Below are positions 10,555-20,305 of a stretch of DNA of 45,967 nucleotides, one piece after another; the first letter of the stretch is position 1; each line of letters starts with the position of its first letter. The notes beneath the pieces were generated by a model. That model was not told the DNA's origin and searched no databases. It saw only the letters and a list, made by a program, of their open reading frames with translations. Source of the DNA: Cyclobacteriaceae bacterium (lineage in GTDB: Bacteria > Bacteroidota > Bacteroidia > Cytophagales > Cyclobacteriaceae); assembly GCA_947457095.1 (NCBI GenBank), contig CANGUK010000006.1:1-45967 (forward strand). The letters run 5' to 3'. The translations under genes were made by a program, and so were the position numbers.

Positions 10555-11337
10555 ATGTTATACTTTAAGCAATTTCTTCATCCTAAAAGCAGCGAGTGGG
10601 TCGTCTTTATCCACGGCGCAGGGGGAAGTTCTGCGGTATGGCACAAGCAGTTGCGAGATTTTCAAAAGGACTTCAATCTGCTCTTGATCGATCTTAGAGG
10701 CCATGGGAAGTCTGCAGAAATGCCTCAGGCTATATGGGATAAGCAGTATACATTTGAGGCGGTCACTCGGGATATTTTGGAAGTATTGGATCACCTTCAG
10801 ATCCCCCCGGCTCATTTTATGGGAGTATCCCTAGGTACGATTTTGGCTAGGCAGCTGGCAGAGATGGCTCCTTCTCGGGTCAAGTCATTGATCATGGCAG
10901 GCGCAGTCACTCGGTTGACTGTTCAAAGTAGGGTATTGGTTTTTCTTGGGAATACCTTCAAGCGTATCATTCCTTACATGTGGCTGTACAGACTTTTTGC
11001 TTTTGTGATCATGCCTCGAAAGCAGCATGCCGAATCTCGAAGCCTATTTATTCATGAGGCTCAAAAATTGTGTCAAAAGGAGTTTATCCGCTGGTTCAAA
11101 TTAACCAAGGACATCAATCCGCTATTGCGCTATTTCAAAGAAAAGGACTTGGGAATTCCTACACTCTATGTGATGGGGGATCAGGATGTGATGTTTTTAG
11201 AGCCGGTCCGAAATTTAATTCAGTTCCATAAAAATTCCCTCCTTGAGGTTTTGGATCACTGCGGCCATGTGGTCAATGTGGAAAGACCAGAGGAGTTCAA
11301 CCAACTGTCATTGGCCTTTATAAAAAACCAACTGTAA
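10555..11337 (+). CDS. alpha/beta hydrolase (longest ORF starts at 10477; start re-assigned to 10555)
   Basis: VVFIHGAGGSSAVWHKQ, MGVSLGTILARQLAEMAP nucleophile elbow, DHCGHVVNVERPEEFN catalytic His region. Confidence 0.88.
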   Translation: MLYFKQFLHPKSSEWVVFIHGAGGSSAVWHKQLRDFQKDFNLLLIDLRGHGKSAEMPQAIWDKQYTFEAVTRDILEVLDHLQIPPAHFMGVSLGTILARQLAEMAPSRVKSLIMAGAVTRLTVQSRVLVFLGNTFKRIIPYMWLYRLFAFVIMPRKQHAESRSLFIHEAQKLCQKEFIRWFKLTKDINPLLRYFKEKDLGIPTLYVMGDQDVMFLEPVRNLIQFHKNSLLEVLDHCGHVVNVERPEEFNQLSLAFIKNQL

Positions 11338-11352
11338 CTGCTCAATTTTGCG

Positions 11353-12435
11353 ATGAAAAAACAAACCAAAATCTTTCTAGTTCTTGGCATTCTGCTGCTT
11401 ATTGCCTTAGCCTTTTTTTATCCAAGACTTGGAAATCAAGGACCGGGAAATGCCCCTGAATCATCAGGTCAAAAAGGCGGTAATGGGGGTGAACCTTTGG
11501 CTGTCAATGTGATCAAACTTAAAATGGAGACCCTAAACAATCAGTTGCAGGTTTCTGGAACTATTCTCCCCAATGAATCGGTAGACATCAAGCCTGAAAT
11601 TAGTGGTTTGGTGACCAAGGTAAATTTTAAGGAAGGACAGTATGTCACTAAAGGGACCCCAATTTTGTACCTCAATGACAACGAACTACAAGCCCAGTAC
11701 CAGCGCCTGCAGTATACTCAAAAGTTGTTTCAAACTCAGGAATCGAGACAAAAGCAGCTCTTAGCCAGAGAGGCGATTAGCCAGGAAGAATACGATATTG
11801 TGCTCAACCAATACAATACAGCCCTTTCAGACATCAAGTTGGTACAGGCACAATTGGAAAAAACAGTGATTCGCGCCCCCTTCAATGGGAGATTAGGTCT
11901 GAGACAAGTTTCCGAAGGAGCAGTAATCAATGCGTCCAATATCATTGTAAGTATAGTCAATATTGATCCCATCAAATTGGAGTTTTCCATCCCAGAGCGC
12001 TATGCGGGTATGGTCACCGAAGGGTCTCCTATATTTTTCAGTAGTGAATCTTCTAAAGAAGAAGTGGAGGGTAAAGTTTATGCCTATGAACCTCAAGTAG
12101 ATGCGGCCACCCGTACCATCAAATTGCGTGCACAAAGCCCCAACAAAAGTGGAAAATACCTCCCAGGGATGTTTGTGAAGATTAGATTTGTATTGGAGGT
12201 TAAAGAAGATGCCTTACTGGTTCCTGCTGAAGCAGTCATTCCCGAGTTGTCTGGATACAAGGTATTCGTCGTAGGGGCTGATGGAAATGCTGAGCAGCGG
12301 ATGATTGAGATTGGTACGCGAACAGACACGCAAGTGCAGGTGCTTTCAGGATTGGCTGAAGGAGATTTGGTGCTCATCACTGGAGTGATGCAAGTACGTA
12401 AAGGAATGCCGATCAAGCCCACACCAGTAAATTAA
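11353..12435 (+). CDS. RND efflux periplasmic adaptor (membrane fusion protein)
   Basis: SGTILPNESVDIKPEISGLVTKVNFKEGQYVTKGTPILYLND, KTVIRAPFNGRLGLRQVSEGAVI. Confidence 0.95.
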   Translation: MKKQTKIFLVLGILLLIALAFFYPRLGNQGPGNAPESSGQKGGNGGEPLAVNVIKLKMETLNNQLQVSGTILPNESVDIKPEISGLVTKVNFKEGQYVTKGTPILYLNDNELQAQYQRLQYTQKLFQTQESRQKQLLAREAISQEEYDIVLNQYNTALSDIKLVQAQLEKTVIRAPFNGRLGLRQVSEGAVINASNIIVSIVNIDPIKLEFSIPERYAGMVTEGSPIFFSSESSKEEVEGKVYAYEPQVDAATRTIKLRAQSPNKSGKYLPGMFVKIRFVLEVKEDALLVPAEAVIPELSGYKVFVVGADGNAEQRMIEIGTRTDTQVQVLSGLAEGDLVLITGVMQVRKGMPIKPTPVN

Positions 12436-12443
12436 GCCATTCT

Positions 12444-15400
12444 ATGTCTAGTCTTTCAAGTATCAGTATCAAGCGGCCAGTATTGGCCATCGTGATGTCT
12501 CTGGTCATCCTGCTTTTTGGCGGGATAGGCATTTCTCTTTTGGGAGTACGGGAATATCCTTCTGTAGATCCGCCTGTCATCAATGTGAGTACCTCTTATG
12601 TGGGTGCAAATGCGGATGTAATTCTGGCCCAAATCACCGAACCTCTGGAAGAACAAATCAATGGAATCCAGGGAATCAAGTCACTGACCTCAACCAGTGC
12701 TGATGGACGTAGCAATATCACGGTAGAGTTTGAAGTGGGCGCAGACCTAGAAGCTGCTGCCAACGATGTGCGTGATAAGGTTTCTGGTGCGCAACGAAGC
12801 CTTCCTCCTGATGCCGATCCTCCTGTAGTATCGAAGGCAGATGCTGATTCACAGCCTATCGTAGGGGTCAATGTAAAAAGTGATCAGCGGGACTTGCTTG
12901 AGCTTACAGAAATCGCCGATAACGTATTTAAAGAGCGTCTTCAAACTATCCCTGGTGTAAGCCGGGTTCAGATTTGGGGAGAGAAAGAATATGCGATTCG
13001 ATTGCGCATGGATCCGCTGAAAATGGCATCCTATGGAATTACTCCTATGGATGTACTCAGCAAAATTCAAACAGAAAATGTGGAACTTCCTTCGGGTCGA
13101 ATTGAAGGGCAAAATATTGAGCTTTCTGTACGAACCAAAAGCCGCTTGAGCTCTCCTCAAGAGTTTGATCAATTGATCATTAAAGAAAGTGAAACCAACA
13201 TTGTTCGCTTTCAGGATATCGGGACGGCTGAGCTCTCTGCCTTGAATGAGAAAACTTTACTCCGTAGAGATGGGATCCCGATGGTTGCGGTGGTTTTGGT
13301 TCCTCTGCCTGGATCCAACAACATTGAAATTGCAGATGAGTTTTACAAGCGTTTGGAGTTTATCAAAAAGGACTTGCCAGCAGATGTTGGGGTAGAAGTA
13401 GGCTTTGATGGAACTGAATACATTCGCCAGTCGATTTCCGAGGTGGAAGAGACAATCATTACCGCATTTATCCTCGTAGTTGCCATTATCTTCCTCTTTT
13501 TGCGAGATTGGCGCACCACCTTTATTCCGGTAGTGACGATTCCTATTTCGCTCATCGGGGTATTTTTTATCATGTATTTGATGGATTTTTCCATCAATGT
13601 CCTTACGCTCCTTGGTATTGTACTCTCGATTGGTTTGGTGGTCGATGACGCCATTGTGGTATTGGAGAATATCTATGCCCGAATAGAGAAAGGCGAAAAA
13701 CCCATGGAAGCTGCAGCTAAGGGATCTGAAGAGATTTTCTTTGCTGTAATTGCAACTACCATCGCCCTTGCGGCGGTATTCTTACCAGTAATTTTCTTGA
13801 CAGGAACCACGGGAAGATTGTTTCGAGAGTTTGGAATCGTAGTGGCAGGATCTGTACTGATTTCCGCATTTGTAGCACTTACGATGACTCCCATGCTGAG
13901 TGCACGCATGCTGAAAAACCGTGAAAAGCAGAATGCTTTTTATCGATTTACTGAACCCTTCTTTGTCCAAATGAACCTGTTCTATGAACGAACACTGACT
14001 CAATTCATGAAGATAAAATGGGTTTCTTTCCCCATTATCGGAATCATGGGCCTTGGGATTTATTGGTTTTTTACTAACCTGCAAACTGAGTTGATCCCTA
14101 TGGAGGACAGATCAGAATTGCGGATCAACATGACTGGCCCAGAGGGAGCTACCTTCTCCTTTATGGATCAGGTCATTACCGACTTGAACTCACAGCTTCA
14201 GAAGGAACTTCCGGCGTCGGAACTTGCTAGCATTACTAGTATGACCTCACCAGGTTGGGGTACAGCAAATACCAACTCTGGATTTATTCGTCTCTTTTTG
14301 ACGGATGCTTCCCAGCGTTCTCGCACCCAGCAGGAGATTTTTACGCAAGTCAACGGCTCTCTGAAAGGGGTGACTGCAGTACGTGCCTTTGCGCAGCAGC
14401 CCGCCTCCATTGGAGATCGTCGTGGAGGCCTTCCCGTTCAGTATGTCATTCAAGCGCCAACCTTGGAAAAACTCAAGGAAGTAATTCCTCCTTTCTTGGA
14501 AAAGGCTTCCCAGAATCCAGCCTTTATTTTCACGGATATCAACTTGAAATTTACCAAGCCCGAACTTGAGATTGAGATAGATCGTGAGCGAGCAAGGAAT
14601 ATGGGCGTGTCGGTACAGGAAATTGCCCGTACCTTGCAGCTTTCCTACTCAGGACAGCGCTTTGCCTATTTCATTCGGGGTGGCAAGCAGTACCAGGTGA
14701 TTGGAGAGATGCAGCTTCAAGACCGAAATGAACCAGTCAACTTGAGAATGCTCTACGTGAGAGGAGATAATGGTCAGCTTATTCAATTGGATAACTTGGT
14801 GCGCGTGGTAGAAAAGAGTACGCCGCCACAGCTCTATCGATTCAATCGATTTGTGAGTGCAACTATCTCTGCAAACTTAGCCGATGGCGTGACTATTGGT
14901 GCCGGTTTGGATGAAATGGACAAAATCGCTGCGGAAGTCTTGGATGATTCCTATTCCACGGATGTGACTGGGCCTTCCAAAGAATTTAGAGAGAGCTCCA
15001 ACAGCTTGTTGTTTGCCTTTATTTTTGCTTTGGTCTTGATCTACTTGGTGCTTTCTGCACAGTTCGAAAGTTTTGCCGATCCATTGACCATCATGTTTAC
15101 AGTGCCTTTGGCCATTTTTGGTGCTTTGGCCACGCTGTGGGCATTTGACTTTACCTTGAATATCTTCAGTCAAATCGGCATCATCATGCTCATTGGTTTG
15201 GTAACCAAGAACGGCATTTTGATTGTTGAATTTGCCAATCAACGGAAAGAGGAAGGGATGAATGTGGATGAGGCGATTTTTGGGGCAGCTATATCTCGCC
15301 TTCGACCTATTTTGATGACCAGTTTATCCACCATTTTGGGGATTTTACCAATCGCCTTGGCCCTAGGGGCAGGTGCAGAAAGTAGAGTACCTATGGGTGC

Positions 15401-15509
15401 TGCGGTGATTGGGGGTCTTGCCTTTTCTACCATATTGACCCTATTCATTATCCCTGGTGTGTATACCTACCTTACTTCTAAAAAAGGAGTTTTAGCAAAA
15501 ACCGCATGA
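12444..15509 (+). CDS. RND efflux transporter permease (AcrB/MexB-like HAE1 type)
   Basis: 1021 aa; SIKRPVLAIVMSLVILLFGGIGISLLGVREYPSVDPPVI; GLVVDDAIVVLENI; SQIGIIMLIGLVTKNGILIVEFANQ. Confidence 0.97.
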   Translation: MSSLSSISIKRPVLAIVMSLVILLFGGIGISLLGVREYPSVDPPVINVSTSYVGANADVILAQITEPLEEQINGIQGIKSLTSTSADGRSNITVEFEVGADLEAAANDVRDKVSGAQRSLPPDADPPVVSKADADSQPIVGVNVKSDQRDLLELTEIADNVFKERLQTIPGVSRVQIWGEKEYAIRLRMDPLKMASYGITPMDVLSKIQTENVELPSGRIEGQNIELSVRTKSRLSSPQEFDQLIIKESETNIVRFQDIGTAELSALNEKTLLRRDGIPMVAVVLVPLPGSNNIEIADEFYKRLEFIKKDLPADVGVEVGFDGTEYIRQSISEVEETIITAFILVVAIIFLFLRDWRTTFIPVVTIPISLIGVFFIMYLMDFSINVLTLLGIVLSIGLVVDDAIVVLENIYARIEKGEKPMEAAAKGSEEIFFAVIATTIALAAVFLPVIFLTGTTGRLFREFGIVVAGSVLISAFVALTMTPMLSARMLKNREKQNAFYRFTEPFFVQMNLFYERTLTQFMKIKWVSFPIIGIMGLGIYWFFTNLQTELIPMEDRSELRINMTGPEGATFSFMDQVITDLNSQLQKELPASELASITSMTSPGWGTANTNSGFIRLFLTDASQRSRTQQEIFTQVNGSLKGVTAVRAFAQQPASIGDRRGGLPVQYVIQAPTLEKLKEVIPPFLEKASQNPAFIFTDINLKFTKPELEIEIDRERARNMGVSVQEIARTLQLSYSGQRFAYFIRGGKQYQVIGEMQLQDRNEPVNLRMLYVRGDNGQLIQLDNLVRVVEKSTPPQLYRFNRFVSATISANLADGVTIGAGLDEMDKIAAEVLDDSYSTDVTGPSKEFRESSNSLLFAFIFALVLIYLVLSAQFESFADPLTIMFTVPLAIFGALATLWAFDFTLNIFSQIGIIMLIGLVTKNGILIVEFANQRKEEGMNVDEAIFGAAISRLRPILMTSLSTILGILPIALALGAGAESRVPMGAAVIGGLAFSTILTLFIIPGVYTYLTSKKGVLAKTA

Positions 15510-16855
15510 AAAAAGGAACACTTTTGCTTTTAGCCATTCTGTGCATGACTGGGGTTTGGGCTCAAGCTCAGGAAGCACTTGACCTAGAAAAGGCACTTCA
15601 ATTGGGCTTGGAGAATAACCTTCAGGTAAAAATTGGTGTCGAAAATCGAAACCTACGCGAGCTGGACACGAAGATAGCCGCAGGAAACTTGTTTATGCCT
15701 ACGCTCAATGCCAACTACCTACGTACTTTTTCTACGGAGGATGTGACGCAGACCTTTGTCAGTGACCCCAATAATCCTCGGGAGATTGATGCCGCAAAAT
15801 CCAAAAACAAAGCCTATAGTGTGGTTGGAATTTATGGATTTCGCCCAGAGTCAGTGGTGACCCTGCGTAGGCTTGGGATGTTGGAGGAAATCAGCGATCT
15901 GGATGCAAAGGTTATTGTGGAGAATACGGTAGCTGGGATTTCCACTGCCTATTACCGCTTGATTTTAGAATTGCAGCGCTACAAGGTGCTCCAACAAACC
16001 TTGCAATTGAGTAAGGCTCGATTGGAAATTGCTGAAGCCCAGTACGATTTGGGAGGAGCAGGAAAAAGAGACTTTCTTGCCGCACAAGTTGACTACAATG
16101 GAGATTCCAGCTTGTTGATGACGCAAATTCAAGTCATCCAAAATGCTCGGGTCAACCTGAATGAGTTACTCGCTGCGGATCCAGATACGGATTATTCTAT
16201 CCAGGATAGCACGATTGCTATTGGGGAAACTTTGTCCCTCGAAACGCTTTATGAAAGTGCCTTCTTAGAAAATAAGCTTTTATTGGTCAATCAACGAAGA
16301 AATAACGAGGCATTTCTACGAGTTAAGGAATTGCAAGCATCCCGGCTTCCTGGAATCAACCTGAATTCAAGTTATACCAATTCTGTTTTCAACTCAGACG
16401 CAGGGTTTTTGATTCAAAATGAGCGACAAGGGCTCAATTATGGAGGAACCATCACCTTCAATCTATTTAGTGGACTCTCACTCAATCGACGGATTCAAGG
16501 TGCTAAGGTGAATCAACGTATACAGGATTACTCCTTGGAGCAGTATGAAATCCAGTTGAAATCGGATATTCAAAGAGCCTATAATACCTACGACACCAAC
16601 CTAGGGTTACTCTCAATTGAAGAAAAAAACTACCAGGTAGCCAAAGAAAACTCAGAAATTGCTCTGGAACGTTTTCGATTGGGGATTGCTTCCTATCTCG
16701 AATTTAGAGATGCTCAGGTCAACCTGCTTTCAGCAGAAAATCGACTGATTACTTCCATTTTTCAGATCAAACAGCAGGAGATCGAATTACTTCGCTTGTC
16801 TGGAAAGATCTTCTTTAGCAACAGCATGGAGGACTTTGAGATCCCAGAAAATTAA
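15506..16855 (+). CDS. TolC family outer-membrane efflux protein
   Basis: signal peptide, ALDLEKALQLGLENNLQVKI, coiled-coil repeats; ATGA overlap with the permease. Confidence 0.94.
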   Translation: MKKGTLLLLAILCMTGVWAQAQEALDLEKALQLGLENNLQVKIGVENRNLRELDTKIAAGNLFMPTLNANYLRTFSTEDVTQTFVSDPNNPREIDAAKSKNKAYSVVGIYGFRPESVVTLRRLGMLEEISDLDAKVIVENTVAGISTAYYRLILELQRYKVLQQTLQLSKARLEIAEAQYDLGGAGKRDFLAAQVDYNGDSSLLMTQIQVIQNARVNLNELLAADPDTDYSIQDSTIAIGETLSLETLYESAFLENKLLLVNQRRNNEAFLRVKELQASRLPGINLNSSYTNSVFNSDAGFLIQNERQGLNYGGTITFNLFSGLSLNRRIQGAKVNQRIQDYSLEQYEIQLKSDIQRAYNTYDTNLGLLSIEEKNYQVAKENSEIALERFRLGIASYLEFRDAQVNLLSAENRLITSIFQIKQQEIELLRLSGKIFFSNSMEDFEIPEN

Positions 16856-16860
16856 ATTTT

Positions 16861-16887
16861 AAGGAGGTTTTTACCTCCTTTTTTTAT
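16861..16887 (+). terminator. intrinsic terminator of the RND operon
   Basis: AAGGAGG-TTTTTA-CCTCCTTTTTTT. Confidence 0.85.
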
Positions 16888-16967
16888 TTTTATCAAAATC
16901 ACAGAATTTAATTTGGCATAGGCTTTGCCAAGGTTACTCAAACTAAGCGGAGTTAAGCTCCACTAGA

Positions 16968-18347
16968 ATGGAAAAAAAGAAAGTAATACTACTTGTTGTT
17001 GTAGTAGGGATTTTTTTGGGAATAGGAGCCATAGGGTACCTGAATAATTGGTTTAACAAGTCTTCAGCATCAGAATTTATCCTCGACAAAGAAGGGGTTC
17101 AGGCCCGTGGAACCCTACGCGTGGCCGTAGATAACAATTCCAGCAGCTACTACATCTATCGAGGGAGAAGAATGGGTTTTGAATACGAACTTCTTCTAGA
17201 TCTCGGGAAGCGGCTGGGCGTTCAGGTTGAATTTATTGTTGCCGCAGACATTGACGATGCATTTGCTCAGTTAGAAGATGGCCGAGTTGATTTGATCGCG
17301 ATGAATCTCCAGCAAAATACAGGTACGAATGTGTCCTATACGGAAGCGATTGGTTCAATGAGCACCGTCCTTGTGGGAAGAGAAAAATTGCTCTCTTGGG
17401 ACAGCTTGGGAAAAGATACAGTAGTAGTGCGAAAAGGGGCAGTGTACACCAGCCAGCTCGCACGGCTTAAGGATTCCCTAGATCTCGATTTTAGTATCCT
17501 AGAGGTTCCGGATCACGAAGAAACACTGTTGGATCGACTAGTGGAAAAGGAGATAAATTGGACTGTAGCTGAAAAGACGGTGGCCCAAACCAACGCAACT
17601 TACTACGACGATCTTCGCTTAGGTTTGGATGTGTCCAAGGAAGGAACTGTTACTTGGGCTTTGCGGAATACCTCCACCGATTTGCTGCAAGTAGTCAATA
17701 CTTGGCTTCTAGAGAAAAAGAAACGCTTAATCCCCGATCTCTACACGAAGTATTTTCTCAATTCAAAAAATCAACATTTTCGAACGACCAGTACCTATTC
17801 CTCTTTGGGAGGAAATCGGATTTCGGTCTACGATGAACTGATACAAGAAAATGCAAAAACCTTGGGCTGGGATTGGCGCCTTCTTGCAGCTGTGGTTTAC
17901 AAGGAATCTGCCTTTGATACCACTGCCCTCTCCTATGCGGGAGCGCAAGGTCTGTTGCAGTTGATGCCCGTGACGCTCGAGCGATTTGGGGTTACCAACC
18001 CGAGCGACCCAGCAGAGTCACTTCGTGGTGGGGTTAAATACCTGCAGTACTTGGATAAGTTTTGGCTGGAACGAGTCCCTGAAACCAACGAACGAATCAA
18101 GTTCATTTTGGCTTCCTACAACATTGGCCAAGGACATGTGGAAGATGCCTGGAAATTGACCTTGAAGTACAGAAAGAATACCCAAAGCTGGCAGGAGGTG
18201 TCTAACTTTCTGAACCTAAAAAGTGATCCAAAATACTACCGCGATCCTGTGGTGAAAAGCGGGTATGCCAAAGGGCACATTGCCGTGAACTATGTCCGCG
18301 ATGTGCTTGGATTGTTTCAATCCTACAAGGCCTTAGTAGATCCTTAA
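16968..18347 (+). CDS. MltF-like membrane-bound lytic murein transglycosylase (SBP3 domain plus SLT domain)
   Basis: RGTLRVAVDNNSSSYYIYRGRRMGFEYELLLDLGKRLGV followed by YKESAFDTTALSYAGAQGLLQLMPVT and ASYNIGQGHVEDA. Confidence 0.92.
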   Translation: MEKKKVILLVVVVGIFLGIGAIGYLNNWFNKSSASEFILDKEGVQARGTLRVAVDNNSSSYYIYRGRRMGFEYELLLDLGKRLGVQVEFIVAADIDDAFAQLEDGRVDLIAMNLQQNTGTNVSYTEAIGSMSTVLVGREKLLSWDSLGKDTVVVRKGAVYTSQLARLKDSLDLDFSILEVPDHEETLLDRLVEKEINWTVAEKTVAQTNATYYDDLRLGLDVSKEGTVTWALRNTSTDLLQVVNTWLLEKKKRLIPDLYTKYFLNSKNQHFRTTSTYSSLGGNRISVYDELIQENAKTLGWDWRLLAAVVYKESAFDTTALSYAGAQGLLQLMPVTLERFGVTNPSDPAESLRGGVKYLQYLDKFWLERVPETNERIKFILASYNIGQGHVEDAWKLTLKYRKNTQSWQEVSNFLNLKSDPKYYRDPVVKSGYAKGHIAVNYVRDVLGLFQSYKALVDP

Positions 18348-18351
18348 GAAA

Positions 18352-18816
18352 TTAATGGAGTTCAAATAGTCCCTCTATTTCTACGGGGATATTGTCTGGT
18401 AGAGATCCCATGCCTACTGCAGACCGCACTCCTATGCCCATCTCTTGCCCCCAAACAGCTGCAAAGAGTTCGCTGCACCCGTTCATGACATAGGGGTGTC
18501 TTTCAAAAGAGGGAACACAATTGACCATTCCAAGAACCTTGATGACACGCTTTACTTTGTCCAAAGAGCCGAGTGAGGATTTGATAGTGGCCAGCATCGC
18601 GAGCCCTACTTGCCGTGCAGCAAGTTTTCCTTGTTCGATATCCAAGTCTTCCCCAATTCGTCCTACAATAAGGCTTCCATCGATTTTTACTGTTCCATGG
18701 CCGGATAAGTAAAGAAAATTACCCACCACTAAGCTGGGTGTATACACGCCCAAAGGCTTGGGTGCTGGTGGAAGGATTAAGCCAAGTTTTTCAAAATTCT
18801 GCTCAGGACTTTGCAT
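18352..18816 (-). CDS. RidA family protein (YjgF/YER057c/UK114)
   Basis: PPAPKPLGVYTPSLVVGNFLYLSGHGTV...ARQVGLAMLATIKSSLGSLDKVKRVIKVLGMV. Confidence 0.9.
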   Translation of the reverse strand: MQSPEQNFEKLGLILPPAPKPLGVYTPSLVVGNFLYLSGHGTVKIDGSLIVGRIGEDLDIEQGKLAARQVGLAMLATIKSSLGSLDKVKRVIKVLGMVNCVPSFERHPYVMNGCSELFAAVWGQEMGIGVRSAVGMGSLPDNIPVEIEGLFELH

Positions 18817-18917
18817 AGGATTTGGGATGGATGACTGGTAAGTAAACGAGTTTTAAAGGGATTGGAGTAAAATTAAAGGTAGTATTTTTCTCTGGTTTGG
18901 TGGAATTGAAAGTTGCC

Positions 18918-20240
18918 TTAAAGGACTTTTAGAAGTAGATCCAAAAGCAATACCCCACCCAATCCAGCCACTGCTACGATCGTTTCCATTAGTGTCCAAG
19001 ATTTCAGGGTATCCTTGATACTTAGGTTGAAGTATTCTTTACACATCCAGAAGCCACCATCGTTGAAGTGGGAAAATACCAAACTTCCTGCACCAATTGA
19101 TAGTACCAGCAAATTAGGATCTACGTCAAGTGTGGGTACCAAGGGAGCAAGGATACCTGCTGTGGTCAATCCGGCTACAGTGGCCGAACCCACAGCAATA
19201 CGAATCACTGCAGTAATCAACCAAGCCAAAATCAGCGGATGCATATCCCAAGATTGAATCCCTTCGGCTAGTGCCAAGCTTACCCCTGAATCTGTAAATA
19301 TCTGCTTCAATGCGCCTGCCCCCGCCACAATCAATAGGATCATGGAAATGTCCTTGGTGGCAACCGTGTAAATGTCCATCAGCTGAGCCATGGTCTGCTT
19401 TCTCCGTAGGCCTAAGGAATAAGTAGCATAGGCTACCGATACCAGCATGACAACACTTGGGTTGGCTAGAAAGTTGAGTAGTGGTCGCTGGGGATTATCT
19501 GGGGAAACGGACAAGGATAAAACTGTCGTTGCCACAAGAAGTACCACAGGGAGTAAGGCGGTAAACACGCTATTTCCAATACTTGGGAGCTCGGACTCGG
19601 GCTTTGGTTCTGCTTGAAAGGTTTTCAAGGGTTGCGAGGAAATGCCTTTGAGAAAAGGAGCGAGTAAGGGACCGGCGAGGATGATGGTAGGAATAGCAAC
19701 AATGCCTCCATAGAGTAGGGTAAGGCCCATGTTGGCACCAAACTGACCTACTAAAGCTGCTGGTGAGGGATGAGGAGGAAGAAAGCCGTGTGTAACCGAC
19801 AAAGCAGCGAGTAGGGGTATTCCTACATACACCGCAGGCAATTTGTATTGATAGGAAAGGGTGAAAGCAAGTGGGACGAGTAAGACAAAACCTACATTGT
19901 AGAATAGGGGAATGCCCACTACCAAGCCGGTTAATGCCATGGCCCAGGTGATGTATTTTTCACCAAACACCCCCATCAAGAAACCAGCAATTCGCTGGGC
20001 AGCCCCACTCTCTGCTACTAATTTACCGAGCATGGCTCCCGTAACAATTACAATGACCAAGTCACCCAAAAGCGCACCCATTCCTTTTTGAATAGAGCTT
20101 GCTACTTGGTCTGCTGGTAAGCCCAATAGAAAGCCTGCCGCGATGGCGGAAATGAGAAAGGATAGAAAAGGATTGAGCTTGGCCCAGACGATCAGAATGA
20201 CCAACAGGGCAATGGTAAGTAATACAAAGAGTAAGGTCAT
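18918..20240 (-). CDS. GntP family permease (gluconate/organic acid:H+ symporter family)
   Basis: 440 aa multi-TM; AAGFLLGLPADQVASSIQKGMGALLGDL, VTHGFLPPHPSPAALVGQFGA, GSLVFSHFNDGGFWMCKEYF. Confidence 0.93.
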   Translation of the reverse strand: MTLLFVLLTIALLVILIVWAKLNPFLSFLISAIAAGFLLGLPADQVASSIQKGMGALLGDLVIVIVTGAMLGKLVAESGAAQRIAGFLMGVFGEKYITWAMALTGLVVGIPLFYNVGFVLLVPLAFTLSYQYKLPAVYVGIPLLAALSVTHGFLPPHPSPAALVGQFGANMGLTLLYGGIVAIPTIILAGPLLAPFLKGISSQPLKTFQAEPKPESELPSIGNSVFTALLPVVLLVATTVLSLSVSPDNPQRPLLNFLANPSVVMLVSVAYATYSLGLRRKQTMAQLMDIYTVATKDISMILLIVAGAGALKQIFTDSGVSLALAEGIQSWDMHPLILAWLITAVIRIAVGSATVAGLTTAGILAPLVPTLDVDPNLLVLSIGAGSLVFSHFNDGGFWMCKEYFNLSIKDTLKSWTLMETIVAVAGLGGVLLLDLLLKVL

Positions 20241-20305
20241 GGGTTTATTCAGGCTGCTCGTCTTTGAAAGTTAGGGAAATCTTCGAAAATCCCTCCGATC
20301 CCCTT

